From NCBI RefSeq assembly GCF_026168515.1, contig NZ_CP093443.1, positions 1,240,001 to 1,304,000 of the forward strand: 64,000 nucleotides of DNA. Direction: 5' to 3'. Positions 9,197 to 17,360 of the stretch are shown in pieces. The position numbers and the translations under genes were made by a program. Origin of the DNA: Brevibacterium spongiae (GTDB taxonomy: Bacteria > Actinomycetota > Actinomycetes > Actinomycetales > Brevibacteriaceae). Numbering within the stretch: the stretch's first letter is position 1; each line of letters starts with the position of its first letter. The notes under the pieces are model-generated. The model was not told the origin of the DNA and ran no database searches. It saw only the letters and a list, made by a program, of their open reading frames with translations.

Positions 9197-10845
9197 GCAC
9201 TCTGGTAATCGGAGACCTCGTCGCCTCGGGAATGGACCTCCTCAGCGCAGCGACCACCGAAGTCGAAAACAACCCGATCCTCAACATCACGATCTTCGCC
9301 GCCTTCGTCGCGGTGACGATGTTCATCGTCCTGCGGGCCAGCCGCAACAACAAGTCAGCCTCCGACTACTACGCCGGCGGGCGGTCATTCACCGGGCCGC
9401 AGAACGGGTTCGCGATCTCCGGAGACTACCTCTCGGCAGCATCGTTCCTCGGCATCTGCGGCGCGATCGCCGTCAACGGCTACGACGGGTTCCTCTACTC
9501 GATCGGCTTCCTCGTCGCGTGGCTCGTCGCACTGCTCCTCGTCGCCGAACTCATGCGCAACACAGGCAAGTTCACCATGGCCGATGTGCTCTCGTTCCGC
9601 CTCAAGCAGCGTCCGGTGCGCATGGCAGCGGCCCTGTCGACCCTGGCCGTGTGCTTCTTCTACCTGCTCGCACAGATGGCCGGAGCCGGCGGACTCGTCT
9701 CCCTGCTCATGGGCATCGATGGCAAGGTCGGGCAGTCTCTGGTCATCGCCGTCGTCGGCGCACTGATGATCATCTACGTCCTCGTCGGCGGAATGAAGGG
9801 CACCACCTGGGTGCAGATCGTCAAGGCGATCCTGCTCATCGCCGGAGCCTTCGCCATGACCATCTGGGTCCTCGCGCTCAACGGCTTCAACCTTTCGACG
9901 CTGCTGGCCTCGGCGGTGGAGAATGCCGGTTCCGGGGTCGGTGAAGCGATCCTGGCGCCCGGTCAGAAGTACGGGGAGAACCCGCTCGACTTCATCTCCC
10001 TGGCGCTGGCTCTGGTGCTCGGCACCGCGGGTCTGCCGCACGTGCTGATGCGCTTCTACACGGTGCCCACGGCGAAGGAGGCGCGCCGGTCGGTCGTCTG
10101 GGCGATCTGGCTCATCGGCGCCTTCTACCTCTTCACCCTGGTCCTCGGCTACGGTGCCGCGGCACTTGTCGGCGCCGACGCGATCGAGAACGCCCCCGGC
10201 GGAGTGAATTCTGCGGCACCGCTGCTGGCGCTCCACCTCGGCGGGCCCATCCTCATGGGCTTCATCTCCGCGGTGGCCTTCGCGACGATCCTCGCGGTGG
10301 TCGCCGGGCTCGCGATCACCGCAGCCGCGTCCTTCGCCCATGATATCTACGCCAATGTCATCAAGAAGGGCAAGGTCGAAGACTCCGAGGCCGAGGTCAA
10401 GATCGCGCGTCGCACGGTCGTCGTCATCGGCATCGTGGCCATCATCGGCGGAATCGGTGTGCAGGGTCAGAACATTGCCTTCCTCGTCGCACTCGCCTTC
10501 GCCGTTGCGGCGAGTGCGAACCTGCCGACGATCATCTACTCGCTGTTCTGGAAGCGCTTCACCACTCGCGGTGCGGTGTGGTCGATCTACGGCGGGCTGA
10601 TCTCGGCGATGGTGCTCATCGCGTTCTCGCCGGTCGTCTCCGGTTCCGAGACCGCGATGATCCCCGGAGCCGACTTCGCGATCTTCCCGCTGTCGAACCC
10701 GGGAATCATCTCGATTCCGCTCGGGTTCCTCCTCGGGTGGATCGCCTCGGTCACCGACAAGACGGTGGAGAGCCCGGAACTCGCCGCCGAGATGGCTGTC
10801 CGCGCCCATACCGGGTTCGGCGCCGAGGAGGCTGTCGAGCACTGA
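9193..10845 (+). CDS. actP: Cation/acetate (monocarboxylate) symporter
   Basis: A 550-residue sodium:solute symporter family protein with about thirteen membrane segments. Family signatures include SASDYYAGGRSFTGPQNGFAISGDYLSAASFLG split over helix 1-2, GLPHVLMRFYTVPTAKEARRS in the middle, and FLVALAFAVAASANLPTIIYSLFW near residue 430. These match ActP/MctC proteins, which import acetate, propionate or pyruvate. It overlaps the DUF485 gene by 4 nt and lies opposite a RamA-like regulator, so acetate-responsive expression is likely. A long imperfect hairpin that belongs to a repeat family starts 10 nt after the stop. Confidence 0.9.
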   Translation: MSTLVIGDLVASGMDLLSAATTEVENNPILNITIFAAFVAVTMFIVLRASRNNKSASDYYAGGRSFTGPQNGFAISGDYLSAASFLGICGAIAVNGYDGFLYSIGFLVAWLVALLLVAELMRNTGKFTMADVLSFRLKQRPVRMAAALSTLAVCFFYLLAQMAGAGGLVSLLMGIDGKVGQSLVIAVVGALMIIYVLVGGMKGTTWVQIVKAILLIAGAFAMTIWVLALNGFNLSTLLASAVENAGSGVGEAILAPGQKYGENPLDFISLALALVLGTAGLPHVLMRFYTVPTAKEARRSVVWAIWLIGAFYLFTLVLGYGAAALVGADAIENAPGGVNSAAPLLALHLGGPILMGFISAVAFATILAVVAGLAITAAASFAHDIYANVIKKGKVEDSEAEVKIARRTVVVIGIVAIIGGIGVQGQNIAFLVALAFAVAASANLPTIIYSLFWKRFTTRGAVWSIYGGLISAMVLIAFSPVVSGSETAMIPGADFAIFPLSNPGIISIPLGFLLGWIASVTDKTVESPELAAEMAVRAHTGFGAEEAVEH

Positions 10846-10854
10846 TCCACCACC

Positions 10855-10922
10855 CAACCGCGTGTTCAAAGTGTGAACGTCCTGATCCTGATCGGCGCAA
10901 TTCCACTTTGGACACGCGGTTG
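10855..10922 (-). repeat. Palindromic repeat family, copy A (inverted orientation)
   Basis: Positions 10855-10873 pair with 10904-10922 (19 bp, one G-T pair) around a 30-nt loop. Its reverse complement aligns through the loop as well as the arms with copies at 12368 and 13643; the most conserved part reads CACACTTTGAAC then CGCGGTTG. It may also end actP transcription. Confidence 0.75.
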
Positions 10923-11235
10923 TGGATGACACTGTGTTGTGGCCGCGTCGACGTCCGTGCAGACTCTGCCGTTCGGGCGCCGCGGCGGCCCTTGCGCTGG
11001 TGTCATCGCGCCCGTTCTTCCAGCGCGACGCGGCCGCCGCGGTGCACGTGCCATTGCGCTAAGACTCGGCTTCATTCGAGCACCAGGCAGGTGGGGAAGC
11101 GTCGACGACTCGAACGTCGTGCAATGTTGACAGTCCGCGGACTCGAACACCGCATGGGTGTGGACGCCGAGAGCGAGTCCACAGGCCGGTGAGGAGCCCT
11201 TGCCAGAGTCCCATGCACATCGACAGTGTTGCCGC
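10923..11235. other. Intergenic stretch without a supported gene
   Basis: This 313-nt spacer has short open frames on both strands but none with a recognisable domain, a good ribosome-binding site and a plausible start together. It contains a GC-rich run of CGCCGCGG-type inverted repeats around 10980-11040. It presumably carries the promoter of the DUF559-like gene. Confidence 0.5.
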
Positions 11236-12315
11236 ATGTACAACGTGGTCCGGACCAGTGAACTCAGAGCGTGCGGTGTGCAGAGTAGGTGCATCCGCGA
11301 CGCCATCGGCTGCTGCCTGCTGGCGCTCACGCAAGGAATGTATTCGATCGTCGCCCGCTGCTCGAACCCCCGACATTCGGCGATAGCGGAGTTCGTCACG
11401 GACGAAGCGTGGATCACGCGAGTCATCGAGCAGACAGATCAGAAGACAGGGAAACCTCGCTTCGAACTCCTCGACATGTTCGAAACGCTGCGGGTGGCTT
11501 CGTATCCGCATTATGGGGTCGACGACGTGATCTGGGGAGTCTCCGCCGGGTTCGTTCACGACTTTCCGCTGTATCGTCCGCCTCGGGGGACGGTCTTCAT
11601 CGCTCATCCGACGAGGCGGCACTGCAGTTCCGATGTGGTCAGGACTACGAGGTCCGTCCCTGAAGAGGATGTCGTTCAGATCGGCAAGATGTCGCTGACG
11701 TCGCCTGTTCGCACCGCATTCGATCTCATCGGCCAACTGGGTGAACCGGAAGGTTTCGCCGCGCTCGAAAGGTGTCTGCGCAGATCAACTTTCGGCTCCG
11801 ACGCCGGGGCAGCAGAAGCAGCTAGATTCGGTTACCCGCCGGACACTCTCGCACTGGGTGAGCGCCGAATCGCAGAGGACTTCATGCCCGTGCTCAGGCG
11901 GCTGTCCAAAGGTCAATCGAGAGCGCAGTGTCTCCTGTCAGCGATCGGCCCGCTGTCCGAGAGCTATGCTGAGAGTCGCTTCGTGTACAACCTCATGCAA
12001 CTGAGACTGACCGGGTTCAGTCAGCAGGCCAGGATCCGGGATGGCCGCGAGGTGGTTGCTCGTGTGGACTTTCTGCACAGGGAGTCAAGGACGATCGTCC
12101 TCGTCGACGGCTTCTCCAAATATGCCGACAACGGAGTTGGGCTGATGCGGAAGGAGGTTCGTCAATACAACCGGCTGTTGGAAATGGGGTACCGTATCAT
12201 CCGTCTGAACTTCACCGAGGTCGCCAACCTTGAAGAGTGCGCCACCAAACTCTTCGCGCAGGCCCCACACCTGAGGGCATTCATCGCCCCACGAAAGCGG
12301 TCCGGTGTCCGGTAG
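11236..12315 (+). CDS. DUF559-type protein with AbiEi-like N-terminus
   Basis: A protein of about 359 residues. The start VVRTSELRACGV...AIGCCLLALTQGMYSIV resembles the small N-terminal helix-turn-helix (AbiEi antitoxin-type) common in actinobacterial proteins of this size. The C-terminus resembles the DUF559/Vsr-like restriction-endonuclease fold: SYAESRFVYNLMQLRLTGF, then VVARVDFLHRESRTIVLVDGFSKYAD and GYRIIRLNFTEV. The usual E-x-D-G of the domain reads V-L-V-D-G here, so the acidic partner may be missing and nuclease activity is doubtful. No partner gene lies beside it. Codon use is less GC-biased than its neighbours. The start is uncertain: ATG 11236 was chosen; the frame is open to 11158. 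Confidence 0.6.
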   Translation: MYNVVRTSELRACGVQSRCIRDAIGCCLLALTQGMYSIVARCSNPRHSAIAEFVTDEAWITRVIEQTDQKTGKPRFELLDMFETLRVASYPHYGVDDVIWGVSAGFVHDFPLYRPPRGTVFIAHPTRRHCSSDVVRTTRSVPEEDVVQIGKMSLTSPVRTAFDLIGQLGEPEGFAALERCLRRSTFGSDAGAAEAARFGYPPDTLALGERRIAEDFMPVLRRLSKGQSRAQCLLSAIGPLSESYAESRFVYNLMQLRLTGFSQQARIRDGREVVARVDFLHRESRTIVLVDGFSKYADNGVGLMRKEVRQYNRLLEMGYRIIRLNFTEVANLEECATKLFAQAPHLRAFIAPRKRSGVR

Positions 12316-12367
12316 TGCCGGACTTGACGCGGTGCCGAGAGGATACTGTTCGACGTGCCCGGTGCTC

Positions 12368-12432
12368 CAACGGCTTCAAAGTGTGTTTGCCCCGATCGAA
12401 GTCACTGCATGCACATTTTGAACCCGCGGTTG
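12368..12432 (+). repeat. Palindromic repeat family, copy B
   Basis: The left arm has TTCAAAGTGTG and the right arm GCACATTTTGAAC followed by CCGCGGTTG. The outer pairing CAAC/GTTG and the inner arm pairing are kept, with mismatches between them. It lies in the 233-nt spacer before tRNA-Gly, which otherwise holds nothing recognisable. Confidence 0.7.
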
Positions 12433-12548
12433 TCGTTGGCTGCGAGATGCACGAAAGTCACAAGGCTGTAGACTGGGACGAGTCACCGATCACGACGTGC
12501 CTGCACCAGGCTTCACCTGGGCGGACACCTGCTGATCCGCGGTGACAT

Positions 12549-12619
12549 GCGGGCGTAGCTTAATGGTAAAGCTTCGGCTTCCCAAGCCGATGACGCGGGT
12601 TCGATTCCCGTCGCCCGCT
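12549..12619 (+). tRNA. tRNA-Gly (anticodon CCC)
   Basis: The 71-nt cloverleaf has acceptor stem GCGGGCG/CGCCCGC, D-arm GCTTAATGGTAAAGC, anticodon stem TCGGC/GCCGA around loop TTCCCAA, and T-arm GCGGG-TTCGATT-CCCGT. CCA is not encoded. The anticodon CCC reads GGG glycine codons. Confidence 0.95.
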
Positions 12620-12856
12620 CTCTTTGCATCGTGATGAGGTCACAGCCCTCACACACCGAGACGATGACTTCGACACCGCTTCCTGACCATAGAGTCCCAA
12701 TCTTCTTCGGCTCCCTGTGCAGGTACTGGTCTGCCGACTTCCGTTCACACTGCTGGTCTGCAGGCTCCCTTCCCAGCCGTGTCAGGGCCTCATCGTATTC
12801 TCCGATCGACAGGGGCTGCCACAGTGGTATCCGGTCGAGCGAGGGGAGTGGTGAAA

Positions 12857-13624
12857 GTGGACAACGATGACGAATTCTTCCGTGTGGCGAGGCTGAGCAC
12901 GGAGCTCAGGGGGATCGACTCCCAACTGACAGAGTTATCACGACGTCGTGCGGAGCGTGAGGCGATCGCGAATCTCGATCCACATCTTCACCTCCGGCAG
13001 GATGATGTAGCGTCCGTGGTCGGTCAGTGGGAAATCCATGTGGAACGGGAGGCCGAACTCCTCGAGTCCAGGGAAGACGCCGTGCGGCGACTCCTCCCGG
13101 CCTTCCTCAATCTCGCCGCACTCGAATTCGGCCGCTTGGATGAGGAGTTCGACACGAAGGAGTGGGGCGACACCGCAGAGAAATGCCTGGATGCCATGGA
13201 AACGGTGGCTCAGGCCTACGCACACCGACTCCAGCGGGCGATCGATCAATGGAACCACGTCGCGGAGGCGCTGCTCGACATGTCGCATGGGCTGCCGGGA
13301 CATGACACGGAAATACATGATGCGGCACAAGATATGGAACCGAACTCGACCGACTCGTCCGGCCCACCCGCCGAGTCAGCTGGTCCGGTGATCAAGCGGC
13401 TCGGACCGACCGCCTCGGGCGGATATACGGGGATCGAGGTGAACGGACGGGAGATCGAGATGGTCAGTCGCCACGAGACCATCGACGAATTCCTCACTGC
13501 GCTCGAGTCAGGGATGCGGGAGATTCTGGCCGAAGCCAGAAAAGGCCTGCTCTCAGGCTCCGACTGCTCCACCGAGGTAGTTCTCGATCCCTCCCCGTCG
13601 CATCGCATCTGGCGAGAGTCGTGA
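12857..13624 (+). CDS. Hypothetical protein, helical, unknown function
   Basis: About 255 residues, not recognised. The first 130 residues are strongly charged and look alpha-helical and partly coiled-coil (LSTELRGIDSQLTELSRRRAERE, then VEREAELLESREDAVRRLL). A polar linker with DMEPNSTDSSGPPAES follows near residue 165, then a small C-terminal part (KRLGPTASGGYTGIEVNGREIEM...DEFLTALESGMREIL). No signal peptide or membrane segment. GTG 12857 is preferred because AGGGGA (12842-12847) lies 9 nt upstream; GTG 12851 and GTG 12779 are alternatives. It stands alone between tRNA-Gly and the trk genes, flanked by repeat copies B and C, so an accessory origin is possible. Confidence 0.6.
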   Translation: MDNDDEFFRVARLSTELRGIDSQLTELSRRRAEREAIANLDPHLHLRQDDVASVVGQWEIHVEREAELLESREDAVRRLLPAFLNLAALEFGRLDEEFDTKEWGDTAEKCLDAMETVAQAYAHRLQRAIDQWNHVAEALLDMSHGLPGHDTEIHDAAQDMEPNSTDSSGPPAESAGPVIKRLGPTASGGYTGIEVNGREIEMVSRHETIDEFLTALESGMREILAEARKGLLSGSDCSTEVVLDPSPSHRIWRES

Positions 13625-13642
13625 CGCGAATGCGGTGCGCCG

Positions 13643-13705
13643 GCTGCTTCGAAGTGCAGATGCGCTGATGAAGATCCCTGCGTACACACTTTGAACCCGC
13701 GATTG
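13643..13705 (+). repeat. Palindromic repeat family, copy C
   Basis: Same orientation as copy B: CTTCGAAGTG on the left and CACACTTTGAAC plus CGCGATTG on the right. The loop shares GCGC, GAT and GATC blocks with the reverse complement of copy A, so homology extends beyond the arms. Confidence 0.75.
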
Positions 13706-13742
13706 CCGCGATTGCCGCGAGTGGCGCGAGCGGCGCGGGTGT

Positions 13743-13759
13743 CCGGCGGCGGCCGCCGG
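13743..13759 (-). terminator. GC-rich hairpin after trkA
   Basis: CCGGCGG-CGG-CCGCCGG, 7-bp perfect arms, 19 nt beyond the minus-strand trkA stop. No T-tract. Confidence 0.4.
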
Positions 13760-13777
13760 CGAAGCGCCGCCCCGCTC

Positions 13778-14440
13778 CTACGGGCGTCCGGCGAATCGTC
13801 CCAGCAGCTCCACGTGCCCAGCGACGATGAGCAGATCCTGTTTGCCGACGCGGGTCGTCGGGTCGGCGTAGGTGAAGTCGCGGCCCGGGCTCTTGATGCC
13901 GACGATCGTGACGCCGTATTTGTCGCGGACGCCGGATTCGCTGAGCGTGAAGCCCTGGATCTCACGCGGCGGCCGCATCTTGACCACAGCGAAGTGGCCT
14001 TCGTCGAACTCGATGTACTCCATCATCCGGGAGCTGACGAGGTGGGCGACTCGGCGTCCTGCGTCCGATTCGGGGTAGAGCACGTGGTGGGCGCCGATGC
14101 GGTGGAGGATCTTGCCGTGGGACGGGGAGATCGCCTTCGCCCACACCTGCCCGACGCCGAGGTCGACGAGGTTCGCGGTGGTGAGCACGCTGTCTTCGAT
14201 CGAGGTGCCGATGCCGACGACCGCTGTCGAGAAGTCCCCGGCCCCGACCTGCCGCAGCGCATCGATGTTCGTCGAATCGGCCTCGACGACGTGGGTGAGC
14301 TTGCCGCTCCAGTCCTTGACCAGTTCTGGGTTGTGCTCGATGGCCATGACCTCACGGCCCAGTTTGGCCAGCGTGGCCGCCGTCGAGGACCCGAAGCGTC
14401 CCAGTCCGATGACCAGGATGGAGGTGTGTTCGTTAGCCAA
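13778..14440 (-). CDS. trkA: Potassium uptake regulatory subunit, TrkA/KtrA family
   Basis: A 220-residue cytoplasmic gating subunit. The N-terminal RCK/TrkA_N Rossmann domain carries ILVIGLGRFGSSTAATLA (residues 8-25) and the acidic EHNPE at the end of the second strand. The C-terminal TrkA_C domain starts near residue 140 (FTLSESGVRDKYGVTIVGIK). Family members bind nucleotides (NAD(H), ATP/ADP or c-di-AMP) and open the membrane pore subunit. The TTG start at 14440 has GAAAGG upstream and lies inside the 3' end of trkH, overlapping it by 8 nt, so the two are translationally coupled. Confidence 0.9.
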   Translation of the reverse strand: MANEHTSILVIGLGRFGSSTAATLAKLGREVMAIEHNPELVKDWSGKLTHVVEADSTNIDALRQVGAGDFSTAVVGIGTSIEDSVLTTANLVDLGVGQVWAKAISPSHGKILHRIGAHHVLYPESDAGRRVAHLVSSRMMEYIEFDEGHFAVVKMRPPREIQGFTLSESGVRDKYGVTIVGIKSPGRDFTYADPTTRVGKQDLLIVAGHVELLGRFAGRP

Positions 14441-15851
14441 CGACGGGCCTTTCTTCGGGATAGCGGTACAGGCGGGCGGAGTCCTGCATGGACAGCGCCG
14501 CCGCAAGTGTAATCGTACCGAGTCGGCCGATGAGCATGATCACCGACAGAACATAGAGGCCTGAGTTCGGCGACGATGCAGAGACCCCGGAGCTCAATCC
14601 GACGGTGCCGAAGGCGGAGATCACCTCGAACAGCACGCGGTCGAGCGGCTCTGCGCTGATCTGGAGCATCGTCAGGGTGCCGATGAAGACGATCGTCGCA
14701 CCGGTGAGCAGGATCGAGATCGAGAGTTTGATCGTCGAGGAGGTCAGCCTGCGACCGAACACGTGCACATCCTGTAAGCCCCTGGCCTCTGCGTATGCGG
14801 CGAGGATGAGCACAGCGACGGTCGTGACCTTGATGCCGCCTGCCGTCGAGGACGAGCCGCCGCCGATGAACATCATGAGGTCCATGAGCAGATGTGAGGC
14901 CTGGCTCATGTCCGCGACCTCCATCGTCGCGAAGCCGCCCGACCGCGGCATGACGGCCATGAACAGGACCTCGACGAATGTGTGTCCGGCGCTCTTGTCT
15001 CCGAGCGTGGCCGGGTTGGCCGACTCGAACAGAGCCAGGAGCAGCAGGCCCACCGCCAGCACTGCCGTCGTGGTCGTCAGCGTCAGCTTCGTGTGCAGGT
15101 CCCAGCGGCTGGGCCGGTTCCAGAACATCGCGACCATGAGCACGACGGGAAAGCCCAAGGATCCGACGAAGACACCGGCCATGAGCAGAGACAGGATCCA
15201 CGGATCGGAGGCGAAGTAGGCCGCCCCGCCCTCGTGGATGGTGAATCCCGCGTTGTTGAACGCAGAGATCGAATAGAACACCGAATACCAGATCGAGTCG
15301 CCCAGAGAATCCCCGCGCATGAGGAACCGCGGGAACAGCAGCACCGCAAGAATCGATTCGGCAGTGAAGATCGTGATGACCACGGTCTTGAGCAGGGTGC
15401 CGACCTGACCCAGATTGAGCGCCGAGGTGGCCTGCTGGGCGATGAGACGCTGCCGGACTCCCAGCCGGCGTGAGACGGCCATGCCCAGCACCGAGGCGAG
15501 GGTGAGGATTCCGAGACCGCCGACCTGGATGCCGGCGGTGATCACCGAGATCCCGAAGTCCGACCAGTAGTCCTCCGTGACGACGGGGGTCAGCCCCGTC
15601 ACGCAGACGGCTGAGACCGCCACGAACACGGAGTTCGCGATGTGCGTGGCCTGATCCACCGCACCCGGATGGCGCACGCTCGCCGGCAGCATGAGCAGGA
15701 TCGCGAACAGCGCGACGACGGCGACGAACGACCCGATCGCCAGTCGGGCGGGCGAGGCGACGGCGAGGTCGTCGACGAAGTCGCGGACCCACCGTCCTGG
15801 CCGCAGCAGCCGGTCGAAGCGCGGCGCGGAATTCTTGGACACAAGCACCAT
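14433..15851 (-). CDS. trkH: Potassium uptake transmembrane subunit, TrkH/KtrB family
   Basis: About 472 residues with four repeated M1-P-M2 pore units. The four selectivity-filter regions can be read in order: SAVCVTGLTPV, ISAFNNAGFTI, VMPRSGGFATM and SAFGTVGLSSG, each with its filter Gly. The N-terminal loop is short, as in KtrB rather than E. coli TrkH. ATG 15851 is preferred, with GGAGG 14 nt upstream; ATG 15896 is in frame but would overlap the start of the divergent acuC-like gene. Together with the downstream trkA-like gene it forms a two-gene K+ uptake operon. Confidence 0.9.
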   Translation of the reverse strand: MVLVSKNSAPRFDRLLRPGRWVRDFVDDLAVASPARLAIGSFVAVVALFAILLMLPASVRHPGAVDQATHIANSVFVAVSAVCVTGLTPVVTEDYWSDFGISVITAGIQVGGLGILTLASVLGMAVSRRLGVRQRLIAQQATSALNLGQVGTLLKTVVITIFTAESILAVLLFPRFLMRGDSLGDSIWYSVFYSISAFNNAGFTIHEGGAAYFASDPWILSLLMAGVFVGSLGFPVVLMVAMFWNRPSRWDLHTKLTLTTTTAVLAVGLLLLALFESANPATLGDKSAGHTFVEVLFMAVMPRSGGFATMEVADMSQASHLLMDLMMFIGGGSSSTAGGIKVTTVAVLILAAYAEARGLQDVHVFGRRLTSSTIKLSISILLTGATIVFIGTLTMLQISAEPLDRVLFEVISAFGTVGLSSGVSASSPNSGLYVLSVIMLIGRLGTITLAAALSMQDSARLYRYPEERPVVG

Positions 15852-15910
15852 GGTAGATCCGTGAGCCTCCGAATCGGCGCAAGTGACCCGTGCCATATAG
15901 CATGGTGAGC

Positions 15911-17107
15911 ATGGCCGAAAATGATGTGTATGTCGTCTGGGACGACGCGGTGACCGGTTATAACTTCGGTCCCAGCCATCCCATGCACCCCCTCAGACTC
16001 GACCTGACGGCGAAGCTTGCGCTCGAATTCGGACTCTTCGACGCCGAGAACGTCCACGTGCACCCGATCAACGACATCGACGAGGCCAAACTCGCCCGCC
16101 TCCACGACGCCGATTTCATCGCCGCAGTGAAACAGGCCGGAACCGAAGAGGGCCTCGCCGAGGCGGATGCACAGAAGTACGGAATCGGCACCGAGGATGT
16201 GCCCGGCTTCGAGAACATGCACACCGCCTCGGCGCTGCTGTTCCAAGGCAGCATCGATGCCGCGGACGCCATCATCTCCGGCGGCTACCGCCGTGCCGTG
16301 AACTTCTGCGGCGGGATGCACCACGCGATGCCCGGCAAGGCCAGCGGATTCTGCGTGTACAACGATGCCGCCGCCGGAATCACCGAATTCCTCGACGCCG
16401 GCTTTGAGCGCATCGTCTATCTCGACCTCGACGCCCACCACGGCGACGGTGTCGAGACGTTCTTCTGGGACGATCCGCGGGTGCTGACGATCTCGATCCA
16501 CGAATCCGGGAAGTACCTCTTCCCGGGCACAGGATTCCCTGCGGATATCGGGGGACTCAAGGCGGCCGCCTCGGCGATGAATATCGCTCTGCCTCCACGC
16601 GCCGGCGACGCGGACTGGCTGCGAGCCTTCGACGCCACGGTCCCACAGGTCGTCGCCGCCTTCGAACCTCAGGTCATCGTCTCCCAGCACGGGTGCGACG
16701 GTCATCGCGCCGATCCGCTGACGCATATGCGGCTGAGCGTGGATGCGATGCGCATCGCCGCTGAACGGGTGCGGGACCTCGCGGTCGACCATGCGGACGG
16801 CAGGTGGCTGTCCGTGGGCGGCGGCGGCTACGCGATCATCGACGTCGTGCCCCGGGCATGGACGAACCTCGTCGCCATCGCCGCCGATCGAGGCATCGAC
16901 CCCGGCGCGCGCATCCCGGGACGGTGGGCGGACTACGCGCAGACGAAGACCGGTCGTGAGGCACCGCTGTCGATGACCGACGGATTCGACGGGACCTTCG
17001 AACCGTGGTCGAAGGGATTCGACCCCGAAGCCGAACTCGACCGGGCGGTGATGGGCACGCGCAAGAACATCTTCCCCTTCTTCGGCCTCGACCCGTACTT
17101 CGACTGA
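15911..17107 (+). CDS. acuC: AcuC-like class I deacetylase
   Basis: A 398-residue zinc hydrolase of the histone deacetylase/AcuC family. The active-site series is complete: GGMHHAMPGKASGFCVYND (tandem His), VYLDLDAHHGDGVETFF (metal Asp and His), TISIHESG, SQHGCDGHRADPLTHM (metal Asp) and GGGGY with the catalytic Tyr near residue 310. In Bacillus, AcuC deacetylates acetyl-CoA synthetase and activates acetate use. The actP block lies about 5 kb away, so a role in acetate metabolism fits, but the target is not shown. ATG 15902 is an alternative start. A four-copy tandem repeat follows directly after the stop. Confidence 0.9.
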   Translation: MAENDVYVVWDDAVTGYNFGPSHPMHPLRLDLTAKLALEFGLFDAENVHVHPINDIDEAKLARLHDADFIAAVKQAGTEEGLAEADAQKYGIGTEDVPGFENMHTASALLFQGSIDAADAIISGGYRRAVNFCGGMHHAMPGKASGFCVYNDAAAGITEFLDAGFERIVYLDLDAHHGDGVETFFWDDPRVLTISIHESGKYLFPGTGFPADIGGLKAAASAMNIALPPRAGDADWLRAFDATVPQVVAAFEPQVIVSQHGCDGHRADPLTHMRLSVDAMRIAAERVRDLAVDHADGRWLSVGGGGYAIIDVVPRAWTNLVAIAADRGIDPGARIPGRWADYAQTKTGREAPLSMTDGFDGTFEPWSKGFDPEAELDRAVMGTRKNIFPFFGLDPYFD

Positions 17108-17110
17108 CCC

Positions 17111-17194
17111 TCACCGGTCCGAGGGTGACCCGCACCGGTCCGAGCCGGACCCGCGCCGGTCCGAGGGTGACCCACACCGGTCCGAGACAGTTAG
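17111..17194. repeat. Four tandem 21-bp repeats downstream of acuC
   Basis: Units at 17111, 17132, 17153 and 17174 share the core C(A/G)CCGGTCCGAG and diverge towards their ends. They start 4 nt after the acuC stop. They are not spaced like a CRISPR array. Confidence 0.85.
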
Positions 17195-17262
17195 CCCGCA
17201 GACGTTCGTGCCCCGCCGTGACGCGGTCGAGTCCGCCGGTCGCTGTGGAACTCACCACAGTT

Positions 17263-17292
17263 TTGGGAAAGCAGGCTGCCAAGCGATAGAAT
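17263..17292 (+). promoter_or_regulatory. Candidate promoter for the bS22 gene
   Basis: TTGGGA (17263-17268) and TAGAAT (17287-17292) are spaced by 18 nt, close to housekeeping consensus. A CTGTGG-aactca-CCACAG inverted repeat lies just upstream at 17243-17260. Confidence 0.5.
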
Positions 17293-17360
17293 TGCACGGT
17301 TAGTTCAATGGGTGGGCACCTGATGTTCACCCTCCGCCGACAAGCACAAGGGGTACCCGC

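Noticed and set aside
10939..11130. Small frame in the spacer before the DUF559-type gene
   Set aside because: No domain, an Arg/Gly/Ala-biased composition and no ribosome-binding site; it lies over a GC-rich inverted-repeat area.
12549..12619. tRNA-Gly as a phage or island attachment site
   Set aside because: I searched by eye for a second copy of the tRNA 3' end within the next few kilobases and found none, and no integrase is present.
17111..17194. CRISPR array
   Set aside because: Units are contiguous 21-mers without unique spacers, only four copies, and no cas gene is present.
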